From assembly GCA_032158295.1 (NCBI GenBank), contig CM063258.1, positions 10,868,583-10,932,582 of the forward strand: 64,000 bases of DNA, in the 5' to 3' direction. The notes under the pieces were generated by a model, which was given only the letters and a program-made list of their open reading frames with translations, searched no databases and was not told the DNA's origin. The DNA is from Pycnopodia helianthoides (lineage: Eukaryota; Echinodermata; Asteroidea; Forcipulatida; Asteriidae). The position numbers and the translations under genes are program-made. Positions 35,305-48,300 of this stretch are shown piece after piece (position 1 is the stretch's first letter; every line of letters begins with the position of its first letter).

Positions 35305-35396
35305 AGGTCAGCCCCCAGGTCAGCCCCCAGGTCAGCCCCCAGGTCAGCCCCCAGGTCAGCCCCCAGGTCAGACCCCCAAGTCAGCCCCCAGGTCAT
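35305..35396. repeat. 12-bp minisatellite GTCAGCCCCCAG
   Basis: About seven copies in a row with one GACCCC and one CAAG variant. Confidence 0.9.
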
Positions 35397-35774
35397 GATG
35401 AAATTCCAGGCCTGAAATCTTGGTTGTGCTACTTTGGGAGTTGGATCCCCGTGTGTTACTGAGTGATGTGCTATCTTGGCAATACTTGCTTCTACTGAGC
35501 ACGTAATATCTCTACATGCAAAGAATGGCATACCATAAGCAGAGAGTAGCTGCATGTAATGTCAGCACAGGGGACCCTTGCACTGATGATAACACACAAG
35601 GAATCCGCTTCCAAAAATGGCGCCACCAAGATTTATCGTGGGCGAAGATATCAGGTGTCAATAGACACTTTTTTTGCCAGACTTCTATAACAAGAGAAAA
35701 CATGATTGTCTAACATCAATATGAGGCAGGATTCGCAGGTTATCAAAAGAAACACAACGGGATACTTTGGAACG

Positions 35775-35884
35775 CTAGGTGGCAGCAGACTTACCAGGTA
35801 AATTTCCATTGTGTACGTGGTTCTGAGCATGCGCATATTCCCGAGAACAATGGATTTACCTGGTCCGTCTGCTGCCAGCTTGCG
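35775..35884. mobile_element. GGTGGCAGCAGAC palindromic MITE, copy 1
   Basis: Left GGTGGCAGCAGACTTACCAG and right CTGGTCCGTCTGCTGCCAGC form an inverted pair. Other copies are at 57259-57389, and a partial one at 46845-46900. Confidence 0.7.
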
Positions 35885-35889
35885 TCACC

Positions 35890-37425
35890 AAAAGTCTCCC
35901 ATTGGTTTGGTGTCTGTTTTAGACCAGACATAGGATACTATGATAACATCCAAGTCGTTAAATCCACTGCGCATGTATGATTTGAATATCAGTAAAATCT
36001 TGACATTATGAGAAAAAGAAACACTCTGGAAGGGAAAGTTTAAAAAAGCATAGGTTTACATAAAAGCTATTATTAATTGATTGAATGTTTACGTACTTTC
36101 TGCATTTAAAATAGTCAACAATTACCTAATACTTGTTATTCTTATAATCATCATAAAGCTAGGCACATGTTACACACACTGATTAAAATGGATCCAATTG
36201 AATACATTCAAGCTGGTAATAATAGTAAAATATAGATGCATTTGTTGATGCCTTATTTCCACAAATTTACAGACTAATACAAAACCATAATTTATACCGT
36301 AATTCTTTAAAAAGATAAACATGCACCAAAAACAGATTGAATTAAATAAAACAGACGAGGTGACTTCTGTCACTGAACACAGACTGAAGTCATTAAGTAA
36401 TAATCTAAAAGTTTGAAAAGAAAAGAAAGAAAAAAATGCAAGTGGGCGTGTTTAATAAAAACAATTGCCATTTTGAAGGAGCTGAATCTCCTGCCATTGG
36501 TTTCATTGTACTCTCTATTATTTACACAGTGACCAAAGGGTAGGGTGGGGTGGGAGGGGTGGGGGTGGGGGTAGTGATGCTGGTACAAGGGTGAGTAATG
36601 GTGCTCAGTGGCGGGGGGGGGGGGTATCTATATCAAGTGTATCCACACTAGAGACCTTGAATATTCCTTCCAAAAACGGACTTGCCTTTGGTTAACATGT
36701 ATTAATAATATTGGCACCCAAACTTTGGATTTAATGTCTGTTTTTTTGAAAAAGTTACTGGCCTTTAATAAAATTAAATGAAATTAAGGTTAATTTACAA
36801 AAGGGGGCCTCTCTTTAAAATGGTGGGTTAATTCTGGAAGAAAGTAACACGGTGCCTGATTGTTGTGATTATTAAAAACAGTAAGGGGGTCATTGCAGTT
36901 CTGACAGAGTACCACAGTTAACATCATTTAAAAAACTACAAGTCTTGTGTATGAATGAACATGCACTAAACATAAATAAAGCACTTGAACAAGAAGAAGG
37001 GAAAGAAAACAAATTAAATTAATGGGAAGTATCGTTAATCAAAATTTACTCTCTTAGAATATTTGAAATTACCCGAGTCTAATCATAGAATACTGACAGT
37101 CAAACTAATTACTTTTGGTACAAAATAACGAGTACTTTACTCATTGGGAATGTTACAACAAAATACCATCAAAAAGTATCATTTTCAAAATATAATCTTG
37201 CCTGTATGACAGGAAATAATGACATAATACACCAGCGAAAAAAAACAAAAAAACAAACAAACAAAAAAACTTATCAATATTTGGAAGCTACTCTTGGGAT
37301 ACTGAGCATGCATATTTTTGAAATGCATTATTTTACTGGAGCCAAATCTCACCTTACTGTACAATTAAATACAATTTCATCATCAAGTACATTTCTTGAC
37401 TTCTTAAAAAAATAAAAGCTGTAAG
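35890..37425. other. No gene seen
   Basis: AT-rich, with GGTGGGGGTGGGGG and a G run between 36540 and 36630. No coding signal. Confidence 0.5.
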
Positions 37426-37429
37426 AGGT

Positions 37430-37960
37430 TTATGCAAAATCGAGATACAAGGATTTTGTAAATCAAGAAATAACGTTTTTGCAAAATCGAGTTACGACGT
37501 TTTCACAAATCGAGGTATAACGTGCAAAAAACGAGTTACAACGTTTTTTAATAAAAACGAGATACAATGTTTTGCGAAATCGAGATACAACGTTTTGCAA
37601 AATCGAGATAAGTTTTTGCAAAATCGAGATAAGTTTTTGCAAAATCGAGATACAATGTTTATGCAAAATCGAGATACAAGGATTTTGTAAATCAAGAAAT
37701 AACGTTTTTGCAAAATCGAGTTACGACGTTTTCACAAATCGAGGTATAACGTGCAAAAAACGAGTTACAACGTTTTTTTAATAAAAATCGAGATACAATG
37801 TTTTTTGCGAAATCGAGATACAACGTTTTTGCAAAATCAAGATAAGTTTTTGCACAATCGAGATACAATGTTTTTGCAAAATCGAGATACGTTTTTGCAA
37901 AATCGAGATATGACGTTATTGCAAAATCGAGATACGACGTTGTTGCACTGACGCGACGAT
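37430..37960. repeat. Satellite-like array of GCAAAATCGAGATACAACGTTTTT units with a 229-bp higher-order duplication
   Basis: Basic units of about 20-27 bp (CAAAATCGAGATA...CGTTTTTG) fill the region. A block beginning GGATTTTGTAAATCAAGAAA occurs at 37451 and again at 37680, so the array grew at two scales. Confidence 0.88.
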
Positions 37961-38169
37961 ATATTGACTAAAGCACCAACTCTTGATCCAACATGGACAC
38001 ATTATGTGAAGCCTCCTGGAAGCTGACATGTTTGAGGCTTGTGCGTTGCTGAGGAACAAACTTATTTTTCATAAAGCTTACTCTCACGTTTACGTTACGC
38101 ACACAAAAATCTGCACGGATTGATTATGCATTCAATTAGGTCCTAGAGACCAATCTTTTTTAGCCCTTA

Positions 38170-38705
38170 AGCGCAAGTACTGTACGCTACACCGACATGG
38201 CTGGGGCGCTGGCAGCGCAAGGTTTTGTACACAAAGACATGAGAAAACCTGCGTCTTTTAAAAACTTTTTATGCAAATTAAGTGTCATCCACAACGATTT
38301 ACACAATTTCCCTGACAGGACAGCATGGCACAATGACGTAGAATATACTTATTAAATATTTACAACTAAACAGAAAGTGAACACTGAAAATCTGTTGAAA
38401 AAAACCCTTGCCGATGTGATGCACTTTAAACCCTGACCGTGCAGTTTCCGTGTCTATCACACTTAAACTCACCTATCATCTGCGCTGTTTTCAGGATTCA
38501 GTTTAAGTTTTTTAGTTGCAAATATTTACGGTCAATGTTCTACATCATTATGCCATGCTGTCGTGCTAAGAAATTGTGTAAATGGCTGAGCAAGAACCAT
38601 AATTCACATAACAAAGTTTAAAAAGACAACAATTTTCTCATGTCTTTGTGTACAAAACCTTGTGCTACCAGCGTTCCAGCAATGGCAGCGCGCAGCACTT
38701 GTAAG
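38170..38705. repeat. Inverted repeat with GGTTTTGTACACAAAGACATGAG arms
   Basis: The left arm (38196-38245, GCGCAAGGTTTTGTACACAA) pairs with the right arm (38637-38690, TTGTGTACAAAACCTTGTGC). About 390 bp lie between. Probable old DNA transposon; termini uncertain. Confidence 0.6.
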
Positions 38706-39315
38706 TATGGGTTGTTTTATAATGCACAAAACAGATTAAAAGCACTGAAAATATACAAATATCCGTACAACTGCCATACAAAAATCCACCTACTTCATAG
38801 GGTTGTACGCAAACATGGATGCGCCCACACAGATTATAAATGCAGGGCAAGTTGGTGCTTTAGTCAATACATATAGCTCTATAGCTAAACCTAACTAACC
38901 ATCTTCCTGGATCTATCAGAATCCAGTCAACAAAATTCAACCGAAAATCATGTATACTCATCGGATAGGATAGATAATTATGTTACATGCCAAGAATTGG
39001 TCTTGATGCAAGACCATACCCGTGATCATAGCGCTATTTATTCATAATCCTCTGATGTTTACAAACTTGACTTTCTATCCAATAACACCCCGTAGCAGTT
39101 TAAAAATAGAAGCATAAGTGCCAGCTATTGGTGAGTGACATAAATATGAAAGTGCGGTGATCTTGTAACAAGAAACTGGGTAATAACGTCTTGCACTGAG
39201 AGTAGCCAAGCATAGGCAGTTTTGGATACGCGGTAATGAAGTCATCAAAATCAAGCAACATTTGCACGTGGAACTAGAGGGATTAAGGGGGGGGGGTATT
39301 AGTATCAGTGAGGAT
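38706..39315. other. 3' flank of UHMK1, no gene seen
   Basis: Would carry the UHMK1 3' UTR. No clear polyadenylation signal close to the stop. Confidence 0.4.
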
Positions 39316-39319
39316 TGAA

Positions 39320-42300
39320 TCAACACCCACCTGCTGTGCCTAGAATCTGAGACCGGTAGTCATCGATGGGGTAGAATGTAGCCAGGAGGGGTTTCCCGTC
39401 AAACTGTCGACCGACTAATCCTCTCTGAGCAGTCCCACAATCCAATGCATCTTCAAATTCAACAAAGGCCTGTACAGTTGGAGTAAAAGACAACTTGGTC
39501 ATCCTCCTTTACAACCTCATACATCAGTAACGTCTCGCTGTGATCAAGGATGATTTGAAAGTGAGGCTGCCATAAAAAATAACCCTGCTTCGTAGCTAAC
39601 AGGCCACATACTTGTGTATTGGTGAAAAGTTGGCTGCAACTTGATGCAGTCTTTTCATTTAGTTCACCAAAGTAGTTTATATTTGAAAGCAAGGTTACCC
39701 CTACGAACAGACAAAACAAGTCTGGTTCCCTGACTCAAAACACTTGAAAGTCGTTCTGCCATGATCCCACGCATTGGCTGCGCTCACAGTATAGACCTTT
39801 CTATTGCAATGTCACAGCCTGAGCTTTTGCCAACCAAAGTTGGAAAACTATGGGAAGCCATTAATGTAAAACAAAAATTATAACAACAGTTTATAACAAT
39901 GTTAGGCATAAAAAAAACCCACTTTTTATTGCCCTTTTCCGACCGACCCCAAAAAATCAGAAATCCAAGGTCGCGTTTTTTTTTAAATTAAATTTTTTTT
40001 TTCAATGGCGATTATGGCTGTCCATGCCAACCATCGCAGATTGTTTATCAACAATAGAAAAGTCCATATGATCTTCTAGCATTAATATCTAGAGCACCAA
40101 CACAACTGAACGTGCAATAACCTGTATTTAGTAAGCTTGGGCGATACCACGATATTATCGAATATCGCGATACTAGTTCTGAAACGATTACGATATCGGG
40201 TCACGTTTTTTTTAATCGTGATATCGGTAAATTGCGATATTGTTAAGTATCGTGATGTATTTCCTAGCCGAGACGATCTTGCAATAATAAATCTCCTTAT
40301 CGAGACGATAATTGCAACAATAAATCTCCTAGTTGAGACGATTTGCTGCAACAAAGATTTGCAAGTCACAGACCGCAACCGCAAGATTCCCAACAGATCC
40401 GACGGGGTTTAGTCTTTGAAAAAACCAACATCAAAGCCTTAGCGGTCAGGTGGACTCACACAGACAGGTGTCATCACAGTGCGTTATCACGTGCGTGTTG
40501 CGGACGTGCGAGTAGCGCGATCTTATTAGTTATGCACACATAAAGAACAGTCTGTCATGCGCAGTTAACACATTAAATGTGTGTAAGTAATAGGCCCAGG
40601 TTTTCATACCATAGGTTTAGAGTAAAACCCAAAGAATACATGATTGGAACGACACTATAAGTGATAAGTCATTCACAGCCACAACTCACACCGTGAGAAT
40701 TGTTGAAGAATGACATCATCAAAAACTGATCGCGATAATATTGAATATCGCGATATATTCTCGACGATATATCGTGGCTGGGAAAAAGGGATATCGCCCA
40801 AGCTTAGTATTTAGGGAATAAGTGTTAAGATGGTTAGCTGGTGAATAAGGTCCATGGTGAAGAAACTCAAGGCGGTATGATGCAGAAATTGCCACAGAGA
40901 GTATCAATGTGGGTGATACATGGAGTGACAGAGAGACCAATCTTCATCTTAGGTAAGTAAAATGAAATACATCAAAACGTAACCACAGAAACAAAAACCT
41001 GGAAATTGGGATGTGCTGAAGTCTGCTGTACAGCTTTATAAAATTGCATGACATAAAAGTTTATTAATAGGGCCTATTAAAGAAACAGTCAGACAAAAAT
41101 GGCAAAAGAATGGATTTACAAGGAAAGCTCACGTCATCTAAAGATGCATCGGATAAGATAAGGGGGGGGGGGCTCATTTCATCCAAAGATGCATCAGATA
41201 AGATGAAAGTGGGAGGGGCTCCAAAGATGTCCAACAGATCAACATGACATAACAACTGGCATAGGATTTAAATCTATATAATTTGTGAAAAAGGCCGACA
41301 CCACCATCCAAGTAAAATGGGCTACTTATACAACGCATACAAGTCTTTGTAAATGAAATAATGATCCGAGCAGGATGATGGTCATTGAATGCGATTGCAA
41401 TTCAGCAGGGTACTTTATAGTTACCTTGTTTTTGTTCTCTTCTTCTTTAGGCAACACAATCTTCCGAACCATTCCAAACTTCTCACACTCTTCCCGCAAG
41501 TCGTCCATAATATCTGCAGAATGAAATGGCAGATGAAGTTCACAATCAAGCCTTTCCATGAGCCTTTTTACAGTGTATACTTTTTCCCAAAGGGAAAAAC
41601 ATCAAGAACTAAATTGAATGATGGCCAGAGGTGTGGTCATGACTACTAGTGTGACCTTGTGGATGTTGGTTCACCTGTTCCCGCTATGCAATCTATGCAG
41701 CTCTATAAAAACAGTCTCTAAGCTCAATTTTGTAATTTTGTTTAGAACTGATCAATTAATTAAGCTCAATTTTGTAGTTGCCTAAATACTGCTGAAAAAA
41801 ATTGTTTAGCTAAAAAAAAAATATAACAATGATAATAATTGTCAAGTAATGAACTACAAGGGAAACTGACTGGGTAAATTTCAAATAGTTTGGGGTTGAA
41901 CAAAGAAAAATTGACTAGAGCGGGATTTGAACCAACGACCTCCGGATTAACGTACCGGCGCTCTACCAACTGAGCTATCTAGCCCTAATGTTGGTGGTCT
42001 CCCTATTTTGTCAATATCTTTATTCGGGGGTGCCAGTCAGAAGCCATGCAACCGTTAACTGCCGTGTAGCCAGGGATCACACCCAAGTTTACGATACAAC
42101 CTGGGAAGCAGCAGCAACGGGATCACCATGAGGGGATGCGACTTTTTAAATTTCATCTTATCTAATAATAATTGTTACAAACACTACCCCACTTTGTATT
42201 GATGACCTTGAGCATAACAAAACATATATACTAGCTTGGCACAAATTTCCCCGTTTCAACAAAACATTTAAAGGTTTTGTTTTGAAGTGTTTGAGTCCTT

Positions 42301-45300
42301 TTTCTTTTGAGTAGCACAGTTGAATTATCAGCGATATGGGTAAGTTGGTAGCATTATTGTTGCAGTATTTTGTTGCAGTGAAGGCCGATCAAACTTTGCC
42401 AACCACTGGTTGCTGTGATGACAAGCTGTGATATGGATCAGGCTTCATTTCACAAGGTAGGTTTACAAGCTCACAACTTTGCTTAGCACATCAATATATT
42501 GCTTATCTAAATGGGTTACTGGTCAAGATGTCATGCAATTTTTAATAGTTGTGACTGGTGTTGTGGCGAAAAGTAGGTAAGTAACATTTTTTTTGCCTAA
42601 CCACTTTTATGAGAATGGGCTCTAGGTATGGTCATCGTCTGGTAATGACCCCACCCACACCCCCCCCCAATAAAAAGGTGTAATTTCTATCCGAAAGCCT
42701 ATTTGTAAAGGTGGTAATGGTAGTAAGAATTCCAAAAATTAATTTCGCCTGAAATGCCTCGTTGATTAGAAATAAAAAAAAATATTTGAATCTGAGAAAC
42801 GATTCATGCATGAATAATTTCTCAGACTTTTGAAGGTTGGTGTCCATTTGCAAATGCTGCAGCCAGAGATGCGGTTGGTACCCGCTGTCACCTCAATGTG
42901 GATGGATTCTACGTTTGTGTGAGCAAAAGGTAATGGTTTGTTTGACGTTTTCCAACAAGTAGACACTGCATTCAGCTGAAACTATCACAGGTGACCTCCA
43001 TTGTATCTTTCTTGATAAGTTTGCCTATAAATCAGCATTACATTGACAAAAAGCGAAAAATTTACCCTTCCTTATAAGTCACAAGCAATATGTATTAACC
43101 CTCCTACTCTCACTGACTCTTGGCAACATTTTCCAGTGAGTTGACCAACCATTTGAAACCATTCGACTGCCAAGGTTGTGTACGTGGCACAACTGTACTC
43201 AGAACTAACTGTGTACTGTGTACTTGCATTCCCTCATGGTATCATATTGCAGGCTGGCATAGTTTATCTATCATTCAAAACCACAGTGAATGGTATTGAA
43301 TGGTCAGACAGCAAGAGGGTTAAAAGCTTATAACTGTTTTCATATAATGGGCCATTCAGAATAGTCAATGTTAAAAAAATTCCATTTCAAAATATTGAAT
43401 GACTTAATAATGTATCCTACACACTGAAGAAAAAAGTAATATCTCAAATGACGCAGATATTTTAGATCAAAGGTCTCCAACATCAGTAGTTTTTTATTGG
43501 CTTTTCCTGGCTTAAACAAACAACGATTTGGGCCAGCTGGGTAGTTTTGTTTTCTTTTTTTATATGTTTGTTATATTTGTTTTCCTATTATTTATAAATA
43601 CAAACTGAATTTAGATTTTAAATTATTTCTTTTGACCCACCCACCAACAATTTCGAAAAAAAGATTGAAACCTTTAAAAATGACTATTTTGAATGGTTTG
43701 AATACAGTTTTTTGATTACCTGTATAATCATCAGTAGTACCGTCTTTCTCTTGGTCATTTGTCACATTGTCTAGCTGTAGGATGCGCGTAGGTAAGAGTA
43801 ATAAATCCTTGTAACTTGGCTTCAGTTTATGAGAGAAGAAGGAATGTTGTAGACAGGCTGACGCTGTGGGCCGATCCTCAGATGTACACTGAAGCATTCT
43901 AGGACAGGATCAACAACCATGAAATGCTCAAAACAAAACCTTGGCACTACTTCAAACAACTGCTTCGTAGCTGAAACTGTTACTGAAACTAATTCAAACT
44001 TAATGTCTGACATGGAGTGTCATGGCCGAGTGGTTTAGAGCATCCGATTCAAGTTCTGGTGGTTGAGTCATCAGGGTGTGGGTTCGAATCCCGGTCATGA
44101 AACTTGTGTCCTTGAGCAAGATGCTTTATTATAATTGCTTCTCTTCACCCAGGGGTATAAATGGGTACCTGCGAGGGTAGAGGTTGATGTTTTTGTTTTG
44201 TTTTGAAAAAGCCTTCAGAGCACAACGGCAGCTCGGGGCTGTATACTCCTCAGGGAGCTGAGAAAGATTACAGGAATGCTATTGGCCCAATGACCAGGGC
44301 ACTAATGTAAAAGCGCATTGATACGTTATTGTAAAATGCGCTATATAAAACTAGTTATTATTATTACTGGGTAGATGCTTGTTGAAACAAACACTGGTGA
44401 CATTTCACTGTATTTACAATGATCATATCCACTATAATGGCTCTGGCTTGGATCATGGCTTCTGCCTATACTTTAACATTGCAGCTGAAGCCAACAGCCA
44501 AAGTCATAGCCCTTTGACATGGCGTCACATACTCACTGGATGAGAAGATCACGCAGGTCAGCCACGATGTCATTGATCTTAGGAATGTGGTTATCAATTG
44601 GTCGTTGGTTTATAATCGCTTCTATCAGTGGCTCACACTCACACTTAAGAGTCTCACAGTCTTTCTGCTGAGTACAAGGTATAATACTGGTTAGTTTATT
44701 CATTCTTATTTATTTATTCATTCAGGCTTTTAAAAAACAAAACAATATATTAAACAGAAGACTGGGAAAAACAGTTAGACCAATTATGAAAAACAGAGGG
44801 ATATGTACAAATACAAATACAAACAGCAGTCTAGGGATTGCCCAAAAAGCAAACTAAATCACTACCTAAAAGAGCAATCCCCATAAAAAAAGAAAGACAT
44901 TAAAACAAACAGACAAATACAAAAAATACAAGAAAGATTATAGATAGTTCCCAGTAGACGCCATCTTTACGGGCAAATTGCATTTTGGCTTGCAGGTCAT
45001 CAAACGCTCAACTTATTAACGCAGCCGCGTTGTTCACTGACCAATCCTGGAATGAGTTTCGTGAAATGCGGGTGTTGCACGCCATTCTCACACGAAACGC
45101 ACAACTGTTTGTTCTGAACTGCCCGTAAAGATGGCCGATTTACGTCATACTGCAACCTATCTATATAATACACTCTAATAAAAACATTGTTATAAAAACA
45201 TTAAGAAAAAAAGAAGAAAGAAGAAAATGAAGAAGAGAAGACATTTACTTTTGAGTTGAACCTTCCGGATGGCCTATGCTTTCATTGATATTCACCTTTC

Positions 45301-48300
45301 GTTTCATTTCATTTAGTTCATTTTGGTTGTGAAGCCAAGGACTCTCGGAAATCACTAAACCAGGCCTGGAATTTCATCTTTGAGAGGGCAATGTCATTTT
45401 CATTTTGCTTAGGGCACTTCCATTGAAAAATCTTAAAGTCTGTGGGACACTTTTGAAGGGGCACCAAGGCCAAGACCAGGGGCAACAGAAGCCATGACCT
45501 CCGTGTAATTCCAGGCCTGCTATACTAGCCAAGAGCCCCATGGACAGAAGACAAAGAAGGAGAACTATTCCAGGGAAAACCCACGCAATCAGGTAGGGAC
45601 TAAATACCCAATCCACATAGTGCCCCCGGCAGGGTCCCAGAGTTGGAAGGCGAGGAAAGATACCATTACGCCAACCGACCGTCGTCTGTTATTCTTTTGG
45701 TTTCTTCCTTACACCAACGTGTAATACGGTGTTTAGTACAGTAATAAGGACTGTGCACACGAACAAAATCAAATTAACAATTCAGGAGGATTTGAACCCA
45801 TGACCCATGTATACTAGAGATATCAGTTCAAGAATGCGGGGAGCATGCTTTACAGACATTGGTATTTGGGTAAAACCAAATAATATTCTTTATCCCCGAT
45901 GCAAATTTAACATCTATCAAATTAATATTGTTCTTTATTCCCAATGCAGTCGTTATATCAATTTAACAGCTATACTATTTTAGGAATTGGTTCTCATTGC
46001 CTTTTGGCTGGTAGCCTGTATAAAAAATGATGTACTTAGTCAATGTTTTCTTACCCGGCATTGCTGGCAACCACCTGGCATAACGTCTCCTTGCTCATAT
46101 AGCTTGATCCCAGTGAATGCTCCCGCAACAATACACCCGACACTCCAAATGTCCACAGCTGAGGTACAGGATTGGGGCTTATCACTGAGCTTACGTCCCC
46201 TCGGTGCATTGCTGTGCTGTAAGATGAAGGCATTCCACGTCTTGGCTTCGGGAGACTGGTAGCAGAAACTCTGAATCTGACTGAAGTCCTGCAAGAGAAA
46301 TTACAATTTGTTGTCAAAGACTACCTCTTGAATAGCAGTTTCTTAACGGTATCACAATCATTCACCTCTCACTACAAGGTGGACCAAATTTGTCCAAACT
46401 TTGATCTAATTTTGGTATGTCTAGCTAAAAGTTAGACTGGTCCCCTGTCTTTATCCACAAGGATAAAGACGGGTACTGGTCTACAGGCCCAACGATTTCA
46501 TTGGATACACTGATTTCATTGGCTAAACGTGCAGTGACTTTAGCTTTAACTGTGCTATGATTGGTCCGAGGTGGTGTAATTTGTCAGCTTGCACTTTCGA
46601 TCGTCTGCATGCAGAGTGTGCATAATGTTTGTACATCATGTAATGTTGTTTTATTCACTACGTAACATGTGTACACACGTGTGTGTGGAGTGACTGCGAA
46701 TCTCCGCATGAAATGAATGCAAAATCATCTGGCAACATCCGGAAAAGCCGGTCTGTGGCGTTATTCATGAGCCTCGAGTCGGAGTGTTACGTCAGATGTT
46801 CAGGCTAACCAATTGTGAGCAATGCAGATGGATATTTTGCGACACTAGATGGCAGCAGACATATCAAGTAAAATTTCCATTGTTTACCATGTCCTGTGCA
46901 TGTACACTTTTGATTTTACTTTCAGTCTACTGCCAAGTCAAAAAGTTTATCATTATTTAAGACTGAACTCTGCCTCGATAAAGTTAGTGTCAAGTTTGTG
47001 CACGTCAATTTGTCAAGCTTTTACATTCCTGGTCCCTATCACAACGGCAATAAAAATTACAACAAAATGCTATTAACCAGTCTCTAAAGTTTGCCCATCC
47101 GATCTTCTTTTCTTTGACTCAGTGGTGTTCAAAATAATACAACTGATAATAATAGACAAGGCGTCCTTTGTTTACATCTAAACTGCCCACTCTTGAAATC
47201 TGCCTGGCGGTATTGGTATTCGCGCAATTCTTGTTTGCGTACTATTTGTTAAGAAGTGGGGTTAAAGGTCACACAAATGAAAAGCAACTGACCCTTAATG
47301 TCACCCCTGAACAAAATTGATGCAAAACACGATGAGTACACACAAGCTGACAGGCAGAGGTCACATCCTCTATACAAGATTTGTTTAGAGAGGTACTCTT
47401 AACCTAGTATAAAAATAAAACCACACCCCCTTTAGAAACAAAGAGCAAATTCCCAGATGAATTCACCTGATGACCTTCTTGGAAGCTGTGTCCGAAATCG
47501 ATAACTTTCCAGCAGCCCTCTTGGGCACACCACATGACATTAGCAGGTTTGAGATCAGCATGGACCCATCCTCTAGCGTGGACATGCTGTAAGCATTTCA
47601 TGATGTCTTCTAGAAGCCTCTGTACTAGATACAGAGACAGGTAGTTGGGGTTTGTGGTCTCCACAACTGCCGCATTCTTCAGGTGGAGTTCTTTCAGGTT
47701 GAATTCGAGGAGTTCAAACAGAAGACAGGGATGGCCTTTGTGGGTGAAACTTCCAAGAACGGATGCTGAAATGGAAAACATACACTCTTTTTTAAAATTA
47801 AGTTATAATCTTTAAGTTGAAACGTTTTTTCTTCTTTTTTTCTAACAGAGACTGCTTTACATTGTACAAACTATTTGTTCATTAAAGGAAAAATATAAGT
47901 TTAGTTTTTGGAACCGTTCGATTGTTTTAATCCTATACAAATGGAGATATTTGCAATAAAAAATAACGTGTGAAAATTTCAGTTCAAAAGGTGGTAGCAT
48001 TTTTGAGATATCGCCGGAAATTTGGAGCGGTTTTGTCCACGCAGGAAGAATAATCCGTAATTGGAATACACAATTTGAGAAACATTTCATGCAGAATTAA
48101 CGTTTCTCAGATTGAAATTTTTTCTAATCCCTCTCTCTAAAACTACATTCCTTTGAAGGGAATTGTTTCTCAAAATGTTATACATTATCAACAGCTGCAG
48201 TGCTTCTTACCATGTAAGTTTTTATGGTCATTAATGTTGGGAGTAATTACCAAAGGTATACCCTCTCTTTAAATGAAAAATAGGCTAGAAAGTAATTGAT

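Noticed and set aside
35259..35555. Minus-strand frame with repeated GADLGADL
   Set aside because: Translation of the 12-bp GTCAGCCCCCAG minisatellite.
37463..37951. Frames with repeated RFCKN and ILQKLIS / QNRDT
   Set aside because: Translation of the CGAGATACAACG array.
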